In this document: positions 51,204-63,900 of the stretch, piece after piece | How the letters are laid out: each line of letters opens with the position of its first letter | Numbering within the stretch: the stretch's first letter is position 1 | Origin: Luteimonas sp. JM171 | GTDB lineage: Bacteria > Pseudomonadota > Gammaproteobacteria > Xanthomonadales > Xanthomonadaceae | Direction: 5' to 3' | Length of the DNA stretch: 64,000 bases | Assembly (NCBI RefSeq): GCF_001717465.1 | Contig: NZ_CP017074.1 | Location: forward strand, 364,263 to 428,262 | The notes under the pieces: generated by a model | What the model was told of the DNA's origin: nothing | The model's database searches: none | What the model saw: only the letters and a program-made list of their open reading frames with translations | Translations under genes and position numbers: made by a program

Positions 51204-51635
51204 CTACGGGCCGCGCCCGGTCTCGACCAGGCGCAGCGACTCGACCTGCAGGCGCTCCCGCGGCCCGCCCTCGCCCCATTCCACGGTCAGGCGCAGCGCC
51301 ATCAACCGCGGGCCGAAGGGGTCGGCCAGCGGCCCCGCTGCCTGCTGTGGATCCTCCCAGGGCGCGACATCCAGCTGCCAGCGATAGCGGCCGGCGTCCA
51401 GCTCCCCCTCGCGGCGGCCGGCTTCGAGCACCTCGCCCACCCCGGCCTGGGCGAGCAGCGAACGGGCATGCAGCGCGGCGCGGCCGGAATCGTCCGACCA
51501 GCGGACCTGGCGCGTTGCCCCCGACAGCGTGCCCAGCAGCACCGTGAGCGCCAGCGCAAGCACGGCGAACGCCACCAGCACTTCGATCAGCGTATAGCCC
51601 CGCGCGTGGCGCGCGCTCCGCCGGCGCGCCCTCAT
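51204..51635 (-). CDS. xpsI: Type II secretion minor pseudopilin GspI/XpsI
   Basis: The 143-residue protein has a 13-residue leader (MRARRRSARHARG) followed by YTLIEVLVAFAVLALALTVLLG, with Glu at +5 of the mature chain. The remaining domain is short, as is usual for GspI (about 120 residues mature). It overlaps xpsH by ATGA. Confidence 0.9.
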   Translation of the reverse strand: MRARRRSARHARGYTLIEVLVAFAVLALALTVLLGTLSGATRQVRWSDDSGRAALHARSLLAQAGVGEVLEAGRREGELDAGRYRWQLDVAPWEDPQQAAGPLADPFGPRLMALRLTVEWGEGGPRERLQVESLRLVETGRGP

Positions 51636-52108
51636 CGCCCACCCCGGTGGATCCGCACTTCTCCGGTCAGCCAGGCCACGTCGATGTCCCAGCGCGCATC
51701 CCCCGCCTCCAGCCGGACCCGGCCGCCGGATGATGCGCCGTCATCGAAGAACACGATGACGCCTTCGTCCTCGCGCTGCTGCATCTCCCGCGCACCGGTA
51801 AACTCGACCGCGAGCCGTTCGGGGATCGTGCCGCTCCGATCGCGCGGTGCCTGCCAGGAGCGCGCGGCCGGATCGAGCCGGAACTGCTGCGGCGTCCCGG
51901 TGGCCAGCGCGTGGGCGCGGGTGAAACGCAGGTTCGCCGCGATTTCCTTCGCCGCCGAACGGATCTGCATGCGCTCCATACCGCCGCCAAGGATCCCGGC
52001 CGAGAGCACGCCGGCGATGGCAATGAGCCCCACCACCACCAGCACCTCGATGAGGGAAAAGCCGCGCCCGGCGCGGCTGCGCCTACTGCTGGATCCCGAT
52101 GTCCGCAT
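51632..52108 (-). CDS. xpsH: Type II secretion minor pseudopilin GspH/XpsH
   Basis: The 158-residue protein has leader MRTSGSSSRRSRAGRG and mature start FSLIEVLVVVGLIAIAGVLSAGI. The downstream SAAKEIAANLRFTRAHALATGTPQQFRLDP block is the GspH/FimT family signature. It overlaps xpsG by 26 bases and xpsI by four. Confidence 0.92.
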   Translation of the reverse strand: MRTSGSSSRRSRAGRGFSLIEVLVVVGLIAIAGVLSAGILGGGMERMQIRSAAKEIAANLRFTRAHALATGTPQQFRLDPAARSWQAPRDRSGTIPERLAVEFTGAREMQQREDEGVIVFFDDGASSGGRVRLEAGDARWDIDVAWLTGEVRIHRGGR

Positions 52109-52514
52109 TCACGCTCTCGCCTCCCGGCTGCCGGTCGGCACCGTAGCTGACGATGTCGAAGCGGCGGCCGTCGCCCGGCACGCGGAACTCGAACGGCGTA
52201 TTCCAGGGATCGGTCAGCTCGCCCTCCGTCGCATACGGGCCCAGCCAGCCGCTCACGCCCGACGGCTGCACCACCAGGTCGGAAAGGCGCTCGGGGAGCG
52301 TGCCGGTGTCCATCTCGTAGTTCTCGACCTTGCCGGCCAGGGTCTGCACCTGGGCCTGCGCCAGGTTGACCCGGGCACGGTCGCCGCCGCCCAGGATGCG
52401 GCTGGCGGCGAAGGCGACGATGCCGCCGATCAGCACCACCACCACGATGATCTCGATGAGACTGAAGCCGCGCTGCCTCGAGGGCAGGCGCCGGTAACTG
52501 CGGGTTCTGTTCAT
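52083..52514 (-). CDS. xpsG: Type II secretion major pseudopilin GspG/XpsG
   Basis: The 143-residue major pseudopilin has leader MNRTRSYRRLPSRQRG and mature start FSLIEIIVVVVLIGGIVAFAASRI with E21. The family block DPWNTPFEFRVPGDGRRFDIVSYGADRQPGGE holds the calcium-site region (ADxxxGG). It forms the shaft of the pseudopilus. xpsF ends three bases upstream. Confidence 0.95.
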   Translation of the reverse strand: MNRTRSYRRLPSRQRGFSLIEIIVVVVLIGGIVAFAASRILGGGDRARVNLAQAQVQTLAGKVENYEMDTGTLPERLSDLVVQPSGVSGWLGPYATEGELTDPWNTPFEFRVPGDGRRFDIVSYGADRQPGGESVNADIGIQQ

Positions 52515-52517
52515 GCA

Positions 52518-53735
52518 TCAACCTATGACATTGGTGAGATCGTAGATCGGGACCAGCACCGCCAGGATGACCACCATCACCACGGCGGCGAGGATCAGGG
52601 TAACCGCGGGCACCAACGCGGCCAGCATGCGGTCCATGGCCTGTGCGGTCTGCTGTTCGAAGGTATCGGCGGTGCGCAGCAGCATGGCGTCCAGCGCGCC
52701 GGATTCCTCGCCCACCTGGATCATCTGCAGCGCCAGCCGCGGGAATCGACCGCCGCGCCCGAGCGCCGGCGCCAGCCCGGCGCCGCCCTTCACTTCCTCG
52801 GCCGCCGCATCCACGTCCGCCGCCAGCGCCCGGTTGGCGAGCACGTTGCGGCTGATGGCCAGCGCCGACAGCAGCGGCACGCCGTTGCGCAGCAGCGTCC
52901 CCAGGGTGCGCGCCAGGCGCGCGGTTTCCAGCCGCGCCACCAGTGAACCAGCCAACCTGGTGCCCAGGATCCATTCATCGAAGCCGGCCCGGAACTGCGG
53001 ATCGCGCAGCCGCCGGTCGAACCACAGCAGCGCCAGCAGCGGCACCGCCAGAAGCAGCAGCCACCAGTCGCGCACCAGCTCGCCCACGCCCAGCACCAGG
53101 CGGGTGAAGAACGGCAGCTCCGCGTCCAGGCTCTCGTACATGCCGGCGAACTGCGGCACCACGTAACCCAGCAGGAACAGCAGCGACAGCCCCACCATCA
53201 CCACCAGGATGGCGGGATAGATGAGCGCGTTGATGACCTTGCCGCGCAGCGCCCGGCTGCGCTCGAGGTATTCGGCCAGCCGCTGCAGCGTCTCCTGCAG
53301 CGTGCCTCCCGCCTCACCGGCACGGACCATGTTCACGTACAGGCGCGAGAACGTGCCGTGCTGGCGCTCGAGCGCCTGCGACAGCGGGCTGCCGCCGCGC
53401 ACCGCTTCGCGGATGTCGGTGATGGTGCGCCTGGCGGCCTCGTCCTCCGGCAGGTCGAGCAGGATGGTCAGTGCGCGGTCCAGCGGCTGGCCGGCCTTGA
53501 GCAGGGTTGCCAGCTGCTGGGTGAACTGCACCAGGCGCTGTCCGGCGAACGGCTTGGGCTTGAGCAGGGTCCGCCAGTTGCGCGCGCCGCCGCCTTCCGC
53601 CGCCGGGCGCGCCTCCACCGGCAGGTGGCCCTGCTCCTGCAGGCGCAGCACCACCTCGGCTTCGCTGGCGGCTTCCATCTCGCCGTCCAGCGGTTCTCCA
53701 CGCGCATCGAGCGCCTTGTAGCGGAACAGGGCCAT
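52518..53735 (-). CDS. xpsF: Type II secretion inner-membrane protein GspF/XpsF
   Basis: The 405-residue protein begins MALFRYKALDARGEPLDGEMEA and has two homologous cytoplasmic helical domains (FTQQLATLLKAGQPLDRAL... and ARLARTLGTLLRNGVPLLSAL...). Three membrane helices follow the usual GspF plan (at about 170, 225 and 380). GAGEAGGTLQETLQRLAEYLE and QVGEESGALDAMLLRTADTFE are the two repeat signatures. It is the platform core that contacts the ATPase XpsE, encoded 16 bases upstream. Confidence 0.95.
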   Translation of the reverse strand: MALFRYKALDARGEPLDGEMEAASEAEVVLRLQEQGHLPVEARPAAEGGGARNWRTLLKPKPFAGQRLVQFTQQLATLLKAGQPLDRALTILLDLPEDEAARRTITDIREAVRGGSPLSQALERQHGTFSRLYVNMVRAGEAGGTLQETLQRLAEYLERSRALRGKVINALIYPAILVVMVGLSLLFLLGYVVPQFAGMYESLDAELPFFTRLVLGVGELVRDWWLLLLAVPLLALLWFDRRLRDPQFRAGFDEWILGTRLAGSLVARLETARLARTLGTLLRNGVPLLSALAISRNVLANRALAADVDAAAEEVKGGAGLAPALGRGGRFPRLALQMIQVGEESGALDAMLLRTADTFEQQTAQAMDRMLAALVPAVTLILAAVVMVVILAVLVPIYDLTNVIG

Positions 53736-53751
53736 GGGGACGGCTCAGGCC

Positions 53752-55503
<1,752 letters not shown>

Positions 55504-55576
55504 GGTGGGGCATCCACATGTCCTCAGGCGCAATGTACAACGATGGCGCCGCGGCGGGCGCCGGTCCGGCCGCAAC

Positions 55577-55604
55577 CAAAAGAGCCCCGGCCGGGCCGGG
55601 GCTC
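55577..55604 (-). terminator. Rho-independent terminator after the subtilase gene
   Basis: On the minus strand GAGCCCCGGCC pairs with GGCCGGGGCTC (55594-55604 and 55582-55592) around one base, realistically a 9-base stem with a 5-base loop, followed by TTTTG. It lies 48 bases past the subtilase stop and separates it from xpsE. Confidence 0.8.
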
Positions 55605-55651
55605 AGGGATGACCACGCCGCCCCGGCCGGAGCCGGGACGGCCGCCGGCGG

Positions 55652-57865
55652 TCAGTAGCTGCCGGTCAGGCTCACGCCGCTGAAGGCCGAGAAGCCGCGG
55701 ATCATGATGTGCCACGTCCCCGCCGTGGGGTTGGAGATCGTGCACGTCTCGTTGTTGCCGAACTGGTACGGACGGCAGGCGTAGTCGGTGGTGGTCGGCT
55801 GCGCGCCGTAGCGCACGTACAGGTCCGCATCACCGGTGCCGCCCGCCATCTGCACGTTCAGCGAAGCGGTGCCCGCCGGGACGTTGATGGTCCAGAACTG
55901 TTCGCTCTGGGCATCGCCGGCAATCCCGGTGACCGGCACCCCGTTTTCCAGCTCGTTGCCGCCGGGGCCGCCGCCGTCTTCGGGCTCCTCAAAGCGTGCC
56001 TGCAGCGTCAGGTTGCTGTAGTCACGCACGCCCACCAGCTTGATGTAGTACGTGCCCGCTTCCGGGTTGTTGATCCGCACCACCTCGTTGTTGCCCGGGC
56101 GGGTGGAGCTCCAGTCGGCGTCGTCGGCGCTGGGCTCTTCGTCCAGGCTGACATACATGGACACGTCGCCGCGGCCACCGCTGGTCACGATGCTCAGCGG
56201 ACCGGTGACGCCCTCCGGCACCTGGATGGCGTAGAGCGCTTCCGAGCCGGCCGTGCCGGACAGGCCGCGCAGCGGCACCTTGTTCTCGATGTCGGTCGCC
56301 GGCGGGGTGCACTCTTCAACGTCCGGATCGCAGGGCGGAACCAGCGTGGTGTTGAGGGCGTGGCCCGGATCCACGATGCCTGCACCCATGGGGGTACTGC
56401 TCGGGATCGACACCGGGAACGGGCGCGCGGTCTCCTTGAGCAGCGACTCCATTTCCGCCGGCATCAGCGGATCCATCCCGGCCTCGACCCGCGCGCTCTG
56501 GACCAGTGCCGCCACGGCCGCCACGTGCGGGGCCGCCATCGACGTGCCGATGTAGCCGGTGTAGAGGTAATCGCCCGAATCCGGCGTGGTGGCCGCATCC
56601 GAACCGGCCTGGATGACGTAGCCGTCCCAGCCGCCGTTGCCCGGGTCGTCGCTGCCGCCGCCGCCCGGCGCCGACAGGTCGATCACGTCGCCCCAGTTGG
56701 AGTAGTACGCCTTGCCGCCGGTGATGCGGGTGGCGCCCACGGCGATCACGTTGTTGCAGCTGGCCGGCCGCGAGTTGGCGGCGTTGGCGTTGCTGTTGCC
56801 GGCGGCCACCACCACGGTGCTGCCGTTGGCCACGGCGATATCGATCGCTTCCTGGTAGACCGCGTTACAGGCCGATCCACCGCCGAGGCTGAGGTTGATG
56901 ACCTCGGCCGGGTTTTCGTTGGCGGGCACGCCCGGAACGTCGCCGCCCGAGGCCCAGACGATCGCGTCCGCGATGTCGGCCAGCATGCCGCCGCAGCGGC
57001 CAAGCACGCGCACCGGCAGCACCTTGGCATCAAATGCCAGGCCCGCCGCGCCCAGGGCGTTGTTGGTGGTCTCGGCCACGGTGCCGGCCACGTGGGTACC
57101 GTGCCAGGAGCTTTCCTGCGCCGGGGAGCCGGCGTAGCACTCGTTGGCCACCGGGTTCCAGTCGCCGTAATCCAGCGCGCCCGGCACGCGGTCAGCCGTG
57201 GGCCGGCGCGACATCCACGGATCGGTCATGAAGTCGTAGCCTTCCAGCAGCTGGCCGGCGTTCATGTCCGGGTGATCAGGAAGGATGCCGGTGTCGAGCA
57301 CCGCGACCACCACGCCCTCGCCGGTGGAAATGTCCCACGCTTCCTCGGCATCGATGCCGCCGGGGGTGTCGTTGCGGAAGTTCCACTGGTAGACGGGGAA
57401 GAAGGTGTCATCCGGGGTGAAGGCGGCCTGTGCCTGGCGGCGCTCCACCGGGCGCAGGGCGTAATCACGGTCGTTGACCACTGCGTATTCAACCGCCGGA
57501 TCGGCCTGGAGTTCGTTTACCAGGCGCTCGAGCGAGGCACGGTCGAGCCGCTGGTTCAGGCGCATCAGCTCGGCGCCCGTGCCCATGCGGCGCTCGAGCG
57601 CGGCAGCCAGGCCGGCACCGCGGGGGGCCAGCTTGGCAGCGCCCGCACGCGCCGCGGCGGCTTCGAACACCCGCGCCTTGTTGGCGCTGCTGGTCGCGGC
57701 CAGCGTGCCGCTGCGGTACTTGACGATGATGCCGTCGCCGGCCTGGGTGGCAGCGGGCTGGTCGACCCGGGACTGCCCGATCTTCACTTCCGGTCCGGCC
57801 GCATGGGCAGCGGACATTCCGATCGCCGCAGCCACGGCGACGCACAACAGGGACTTGCGTTTCAT
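55652..57865 (-). CDS. Secreted S8 subtilisin-like serine peptidase with two PPC domains
   Basis: The 737-residue preproprotein has a Sec signal peptide (1-22, ending AHAAG) and a propeptide to about 150. The S8 domain has catalytic D191 (VVAVLDTGILPDHPD), H255 (SSWHGTHVAGTV) and S442 (GTSMAAPHVAAVAAL), with oxyanion N357 (VVAAGNSN). Two PPC-type C-terminal domains follow (about 535-625, and 640-737, with LYVRYGAQPTTTDYACRP). PPC domains are usually removed on maturation of exported proteases. There is no autotransporter barrel, so export across the outer membrane probably uses the adjacent xps type II system (inference). AAGGAGAG precedes the ATG at 57865. It resembles Lysobacter/Xanthomonas extracellular proteases. 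Confidence 0.92.
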   Translation of the reverse strand: MKRKSLLCVAVAAAIGMSAAHAAGPEVKIGQSRVDQPAATQAGDGIIVKYRSGTLAATSSANKARVFEAAAARAGAAKLAPRGAGLAAALERRMGTGAELMRLNQRLDRASLERLVNELQADPAVEYAVVNDRDYALRPVERRQAQAAFTPDDTFFPVYQWNFRNDTPGGIDAEEAWDISTGEGVVVAVLDTGILPDHPDMNAGQLLEGYDFMTDPWMSRRPTADRVPGALDYGDWNPVANECYAGSPAQESSWHGTHVAGTVAETTNNALGAAGLAFDAKVLPVRVLGRCGGMLADIADAIVWASGGDVPGVPANENPAEVINLSLGGGSACNAVYQEAIDIAVANGSTVVVAAGNSNANAANSRPASCNNVIAVGATRITGGKAYYSNWGDVIDLSAPGGGGSDDPGNGGWDGYVIQAGSDAATTPDSGDYLYTGYIGTSMAAPHVAAVAALVQSARVEAGMDPLMPAEMESLLKETARPFPVSIPSSTPMGAGIVDPGHALNTTLVPPCDPDVEECTPPATDIENKVPLRGLSGTAGSEALYAIQVPEGVTGPLSIVTSGGRGDVSMYVSLDEEPSADDADWSSTRPGNNEVVRINNPEAGTYYIKLVGVRDYSNLTLQARFEEPEDGGGPGGNELENGVPVTGIAGDAQSEQFWTINVPAGTASLNVQMAGGTGDADLYVRYGAQPTTTDYACRPYQFGNNETCTISNPTAGTWHIMIRGFSAFSGVSLTGSY

Positions 57866-57920
57866 CGACTCTCTCCTTGGAAAACCAACAGGTTGCTGCG
57901 CTTTGCGTTCCATACTTCAC

Positions 57921-57960
57921 CGGGCCGGTCCGCTGCCCCCTGCAACAGCGGCCCGGCCCG
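57921..57960 (-). other. Hairpin between adhesin and subtilase genes
   Basis: Fifteen-base arms (57921-57935 and 57946-57960) pair at 14 positions around a 10-base loop, 10 bases past the adhesin stop. There is no T-tract after it on the minus strand (GTGAAGTATGG), so it may be a Rho-dependent or partial terminator or an mRNA-protecting stem. The rest of the 104-base gap leads to the subtilase ribosome site. Confidence 0.55.
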
Positions 57961-57969
57961 TGCACTCCA

Positions 57970-60900
57970 TCACCATCCAAAGCCCGCGCCGATACCCACC
58001 GAGCTTTCATCACCGCTGAAGGCACCGCCGAAGGTGATCGTGGCGCGCTCACTGATCGCACGCTGGTAACCCACCGACAGCGCGCTCTCGCCACTCTGGA
58101 AGCCCACGCCCACGCCGATGCGGTTCTGGGTGCGGATGCCGGCGGCGCTGGTGGCCATGTTCAGCATTGCCGCGCTCATTGCGCCCTGGCGGTCCAGGCG
58201 GCGGTCGACGTCATGGAACCTGCGCTCGACGTCGCCACGGAAGGCTTCGAAGTTGTCGTTCCACACCGCGAACTGCTGGTCGGTGTAGGCGTTGGCGGAC
58301 GAAAGCGTCTGCGTGGCAACGGTATCGGTGTAGCTGCGCGACTGCGCCGCCGCGGCGTTGACCTGGCCCACGTTGGCCGCGTCGGTATCCGCGGTGCCCG
58401 CCGCCACGTTCACGATCTGCCGCTCACTGCCCTCGGCGCCCACCGACACCGTGTTGGCACGGTCGGCCACCGAACCCTGGCCAAGCGCCACCGCACCTTC
58501 CGCTGTCACCGAGGCCCCTTGGCCGACGGCGGTCCCGGAGGCGGCGCTGACGCTGGTGCCCTCGCCGATGGCCACCGCATTGGTGGCGTCCGCAGTGATC
58601 GTGGCGTTGCTGCCCACCGCGGTGCTGCCGTCGGCATTGACCTTGGCGTTGCCGCCGATCGCGATGTCGTTGGGTCCGTGCGCATAGGCGTCGTCACCCG
58701 CGGCGATGGCGTTGATGTCCTCGGCACCCAGCTGGGCGCGACCCGCCCCCCCCACGGCCACGCGGCCGTTGCCCGGCCCCTGGGCGCTGCGGACGATCGC
58801 CTCGACGCCGGACAGGCGGTTGCCGAACCCTTCCAGGTGGGTGTCGAGCGCTGCCAGCGCCTCGCCAACGTTGCCGTAGTAATTGCCCTGCACCGAGTAC
58901 ACCGTGCCGATCAGCCGGCCATTGGCATCGACCACCGTGCCGCCGCCCAGCGCCGTGGCAATCGTCCCCATCGAGGCGAAGACCTGGCCACCGGTGACCG
59001 CGTCGGAGCTGCCGTTGCGGATCAGGCCCGGGGCGAGGTTGGTCAGGCGGGTACCGCCTTCGCCATCAAGGGTCGCGACCGCGCGGGAATCGTCGTCGTA
59101 GGAGATGGCGTTGGAGGCCATGCCCTCGACGTCGCCGATTCGCACGTCCAGGTCGTCCACCCGGCCTTCCACCACGCCCACGCGCTCGTTGGTCTCGAAC
59201 AGCTGGCTGCCGGTGACCGCGTCCGTGCTCTCCGCACTGACCTCGCCATCGGCCAGGTTGGTCACCAGAGTGCCTTCTTCACCGGCCAGGGTGATGGCGC
59301 CGCGGCTGTCGTCGTCGTACACCACCGCGCTGTCGGCCAGTGCGGTGACGCCGTCTGCGACCGCGTTGAGCTGGCCGAGGTTGACCGCATCGGTGTCCTG
59401 GGTACCGGCCGCCACGTTGGTGATCTGGCGCTCATTTCCGACTGAACCCACGGACAGGGTCCGCTCCCGCTCGGCGACCGAGCCTGAGCCCAGCGCCACC
59501 GAATTGGGGGCCGTCGCCGCCACGGTGGCGCCAGCGCCGATGGCGATGGCGCTTTCCGCGTTGGCCAGCGAGTTGGTGCCCACGGCAATCGCGTGGATGT
59601 CATTGCCAAGCGCCTGGTGGCCAACGGCGACGGTGTAGTCGTCGTAGCCGAACGCGCCGCGGCCCACGGCGACCGAGCTGACCCCGGGCGACCAGCTCCC
59701 CGAGCCGATGGACACCGAGCGACGCCCGGTGGCGTAGGAATCCACACCGACGGCGGTGGCTTCTTCGCCGGTGGCCCAGGCGAAGCTGCCCAGGGCGGTG
59801 GAACCGGACTCCGTGGCCCACGCGTACGAGCCGGTGGCCGTGCTCTGGTCGCCGTTGGCACGGCTGTTGTCGCCGAGCGATACGGTGTAGCCGCCCTGGG
59901 CATGCGCCTTGTGTCCGCCGGCCAGGCTGAACTCGCCCTCGGCCCGGGCACCGTAGCCCAGGGACGCCGAACCGGTCCCGGTCGACTGGGCGCCGGCGCC
60001 TACGGCCGTTCCCCGGTCGGCGGCCGTTGCAGCCACCAGCACCGGATTGCCTTCGGAATCCTCGATCGGCCAGCCGAACTCGTCGAAGGCCTCGCCCTGG
60101 CCTCCCACGGCGGTGCTGGCGTCGCCATAGGCGTCCGCCCCGGCGCCGAAGGCCGAGCTGTTGCTTCCCGCCGCAGAGGCGTTGAAGCCGACCGCGGTGG
60201 CCTGCTGCTGGCCAGCCAGCGCCCCGCTGCCAAAGGCGGAGGCACCGAGCTCGAACGCGCTGCTGGCCGAGCCGACCGCGGTCGAGTAGTCCGCTTCCGC
60301 GTACGCGTTGGCGCCAGCGGCCGTGGACTCTTCGCCGAGCGCATAGGCATCCGCCTCGCCCGTCGCCTGGAAGTGGCGATTGGCCTCGGCGACGAACTCG
60401 CCCATCTGGCCCACGTTCACCGCGTCGTTGTCATCCACGCCGTCGGAGACGTTCACGATCCGGCGCGTCGCCGGGAAGCCGCTGTTCCCGGTGCCGTTGC
60501 CCACGGACACCACGTTGTCGGCGCTGGCTCGCGAGCCGGAACCCAGCGCCACGCTGTTGACGCCGTTGCTCCAGGCGCTGGCGCCAACCGCAGTGGCCCC
60601 GTCCGCATATGCGAACGTGTCCTGGCCAAGCGCGGTGGCGCCGGCCCGGGTGGCCCAGGCGAACTGGCCCAGCGCGGTCGCGTCCTCGCCCGTGGCCCAG
60701 GCCGTGCCGCCCACCGCGGTGCCGTTGACGCCGCTGGCGCTGGAGCTGCTTCCAACCGCCACCCCCGCGCTGCCGCTGGCGGTTGCGGTATTGCCCACCG
60801 CGGTGGCGTTCAGGCCACTGGCCTCGGCGGAGATGCCGACCGCCGTGGTGCGGGTGTTGCTCGCCACGGCCCCGTAGCCCAGGGCGGTGGAGAACTCGCC

Positions 60901-63900
60901 GGTCGCCTCGCTGAAGCCGCCGTTGGCGGTGGACGCCAGGCCGCTGGCGGTGCTGCTGTAGCCGGTGGCCGTGGCCTGCAGGCCTTCGGCGGTCGATGCG
61001 GCACCGGTGGCGGTGCTGAACGCCCCCAGCGCCTGCGCGCCAGCGCCAAACGCCGAGGCACCCGCCTCCAGCGCGGTGGTGGTCTGGTCGAGCAGGACCT
61101 CACCGGTGGCCGGATCCTCGTAGTACAGCCAGCCGCCAACCGCGGTCGAGGAATCGCCCTCGGCCACGGCGTTGTAGCCGGAGGCGGTCGCATACTGGCC
61201 CCAAGCCTGCGCGCCGCTGCCGAACGCCGACGCGCCCTGGCCCACCGCGAAGCTCGTGGCACCGGTGGCGGTGCTGAAGTCGCCTTCCGCGAAGGCGTCC
61301 GAACCGGAGGCCGTCGCATCGTCGCCGGTGGCCCACGCCTGGCCCTCGCCGCTGGCGGCGAAGTAGTGGGTATCGCCGGTCACCGCCTCCAGCTGGCCCA
61401 GGTTCACCGCGTCGGTGGCTTCAGTGCCAGCGGCCACGTTGGTGATCTGCCGCTCGTTGCCGGCCGACCCCACCGACACGCTGTAGTCGCGATCGGCCTC
61501 GGAGCCCACGCCCAGCGCCACCGCACCCTCCGCCGAGGCGAACGCATCCGCACCCACGGCCAGCGAGTCGACGCCGGTGGCCATGGACAGCGAGCCCAGG
61601 GCGGTACCGTTGGCCCCGGGCGCCCATGACCCGGCGCCCACGGCGGTTGCATAGTCGCCGGTGGCTTCGGTCGGCAGCAGGCCAAAGAAGCTGGCGCCGC
61701 CCACCGCGACCGAGTTGAAGCCGCTCGCGATGGCCGCCTCGCCGACCGCCACCGAAGATTCACCGCTCGCATCGGCGGCAAAGCCAACCGCGGTGGCGCC
61801 ATCGGCCAGGGCATTGGCCCCGTAGCCCAGCGCCGAGGCGCCAAAGCCCTGCGCCACGCTGTAGCCGCCGTACGCGGCCGAGCCGTCGCCCGACGCCTCG
61901 CTCCGGAAGCCGGTTGCCGTGCCCTGCAGGCCGGACGCGCTTGCCTCGCTGCCGGTCGCAGTGCTGTATGCACCCTCTGCCACCGCGCCCGCACCGATGG
62001 CGCTGGCACCGGTTTCAGCCGCATAGGCCTGCGAGCCAAGCGCAATGCTCTGCTCGCCGTAAGCCTCGGCATACGAGCCCAGGGCCACCGCATCGATGCC
62101 CCCCGCCACGGTGTTGAAGCCCAGCGCGGTTGCGTTTTCTTCCAGCGCGAACGCACCGCTGCCGAAGGCCGAAGCGCCCTCCATCCACGCTTCCGCCGTG
62201 GAGCCGACCGCGGTGCTGTAATCGCCGCCGGCCCACGCATTGGAACCTGCCGCCGTGGCGTCCTCGCCCACCGCCCAGGCCTCGCCCTCGCCGGTGGCGC
62301 GGAAGTACTGGTTGTAGGCGGTCGCTTCTTCGAGCTGGCCGAGGTTCACCGCATCGGTGCCCTCGGTCCCGGCGGCGACGTTGGTGATCTGGCGCTCGCT
62401 GCCCTCCGAACCGACCGACACCGTGTTGTCGCGATCGGCCACCGAGTCGGCACCCAGGGCGACGCTGTTGTCAGCCGTTGCCGTTGCGAAATTGCCCAGC
62501 GCCGTGCTGTTGTAGCCCGCCGCGGTGGAGAAGCCGCCAAGGGCGGTGGAGAAGTCGCCGAAGGCTTCCGCGGCCCCGCCGAACGCGGCGGCCAGTTCAC
62601 CCGAGGCGACGCTTTCGACGCCGACCGCGGTCGCCCCCCATCCGGAGGCATCGCTGAGGGCGCCCATGGCCACCGACAGGTCACCGGACGCGCTTGCCAG
62701 TTCGCCGCCGGCGGTGGCGTACTCGCCATCCGCGGACGCTCCGACACCGGCCTCATCCACGCCCGCAGAGGCATCGAAGAAGCGATTGCCCTCGGTGTCC
62801 ACGGCCGCGATGGCGTCCGTCAGCTGCTCCACGTTCACCGCGTCGGTGCCCTCGGTGCCGGCCGCGACGTTGGTGATCTGGCGCTCGCCGCCGGCTGATC
62901 CGACCGACACGCTGTCGGCACGGTCCGCCACCGAGCCTGCACCAAGGGCCACGCTGTTCTCGGCCGAGGCATATCCGCCGTAGCCCACCACCGTCGAATC
63001 CGCGGCTTCGGCCCAGCTCGCCGCGCCAACCGCGGTGGAATAATCGCCGTCGGCGCTGCTGATCCAGCCCAGGGCGGTGGATTCGTCACCGGTCGCCCAG
63101 GCACCGGCGCCGAACGCGGCCGCCCCGGCGCCCGAAGCCCGGGACGGGATGAAGCCGAACACGGTGCCGCCCACCGCAACGCTTTCCGCGCCGGTGGCTT
63201 CGCTGTACTCGCCCACCGCCACACTGGAGACACCCTGCGCCCACGCCGCCGTGCCCACGGCGGTGGCGTAGCCGGCGCTGGCGTCGGCGCCGTAACCAAG
63301 CGCGGTGGCGCCCACATCGCCCGCAGAGCTGAAGCCGCCGCTGGCGGTGCTGTAGTTCCCGCTTGCCGAGCTGCTGTAACCCGTGGCGGTGGCCTGGAGG
63401 CCGCCGGCTTCGGCGGCGGCGCCGCTGGCGGTGCTGAACGCACCCAGCGCCTGCGCACCGGCACCGAATGCCGACGCGCCGACTTCAAATGCCGTGGTGG
63501 TGGCATCGAGCAGCACGTCGCCGGTGGCCGGATCCTCGTAATACAGCCAGCCCCCAACCGCGGTCGTTGAATCACCCTCTGCATACGCATTGAAGCCCGA
63601 GGCGGTGGCGTATTGGCCCCAGGCCTGGGCTCCGCTGCCGAACGCCGAGGCGCCCTCGCCCAAGGCCCAACTCGCCGAGCCGGTCGCGGTGCTGTAGTCG
63701 CCTTCCGCGAAGGCGTCCGAACCGGAGGCGGTCGCGTCCAGGCCCGTCGCGAACGCTTCACCATCGCCGGTGGCGGCGAAGTAGTGCGTGTCCGAGGTCA
63801 CCGCTTCCAGCTGGCCCAGGTTCACCGCGTCCGTCGCCTCGGTGCCGTCGGCCACGTTCGCGATCTGGCGCTCGTTGCCCGCGCTGCCCACCGACACCGT

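Noticed and set aside
55709..59445. Two long plus-strand frames opposite the subtilase and adhesin
   Set aside because: They follow the repeat pattern of the adhesin and subtilase on the opposite strand; no coherent domain or ribosome site.
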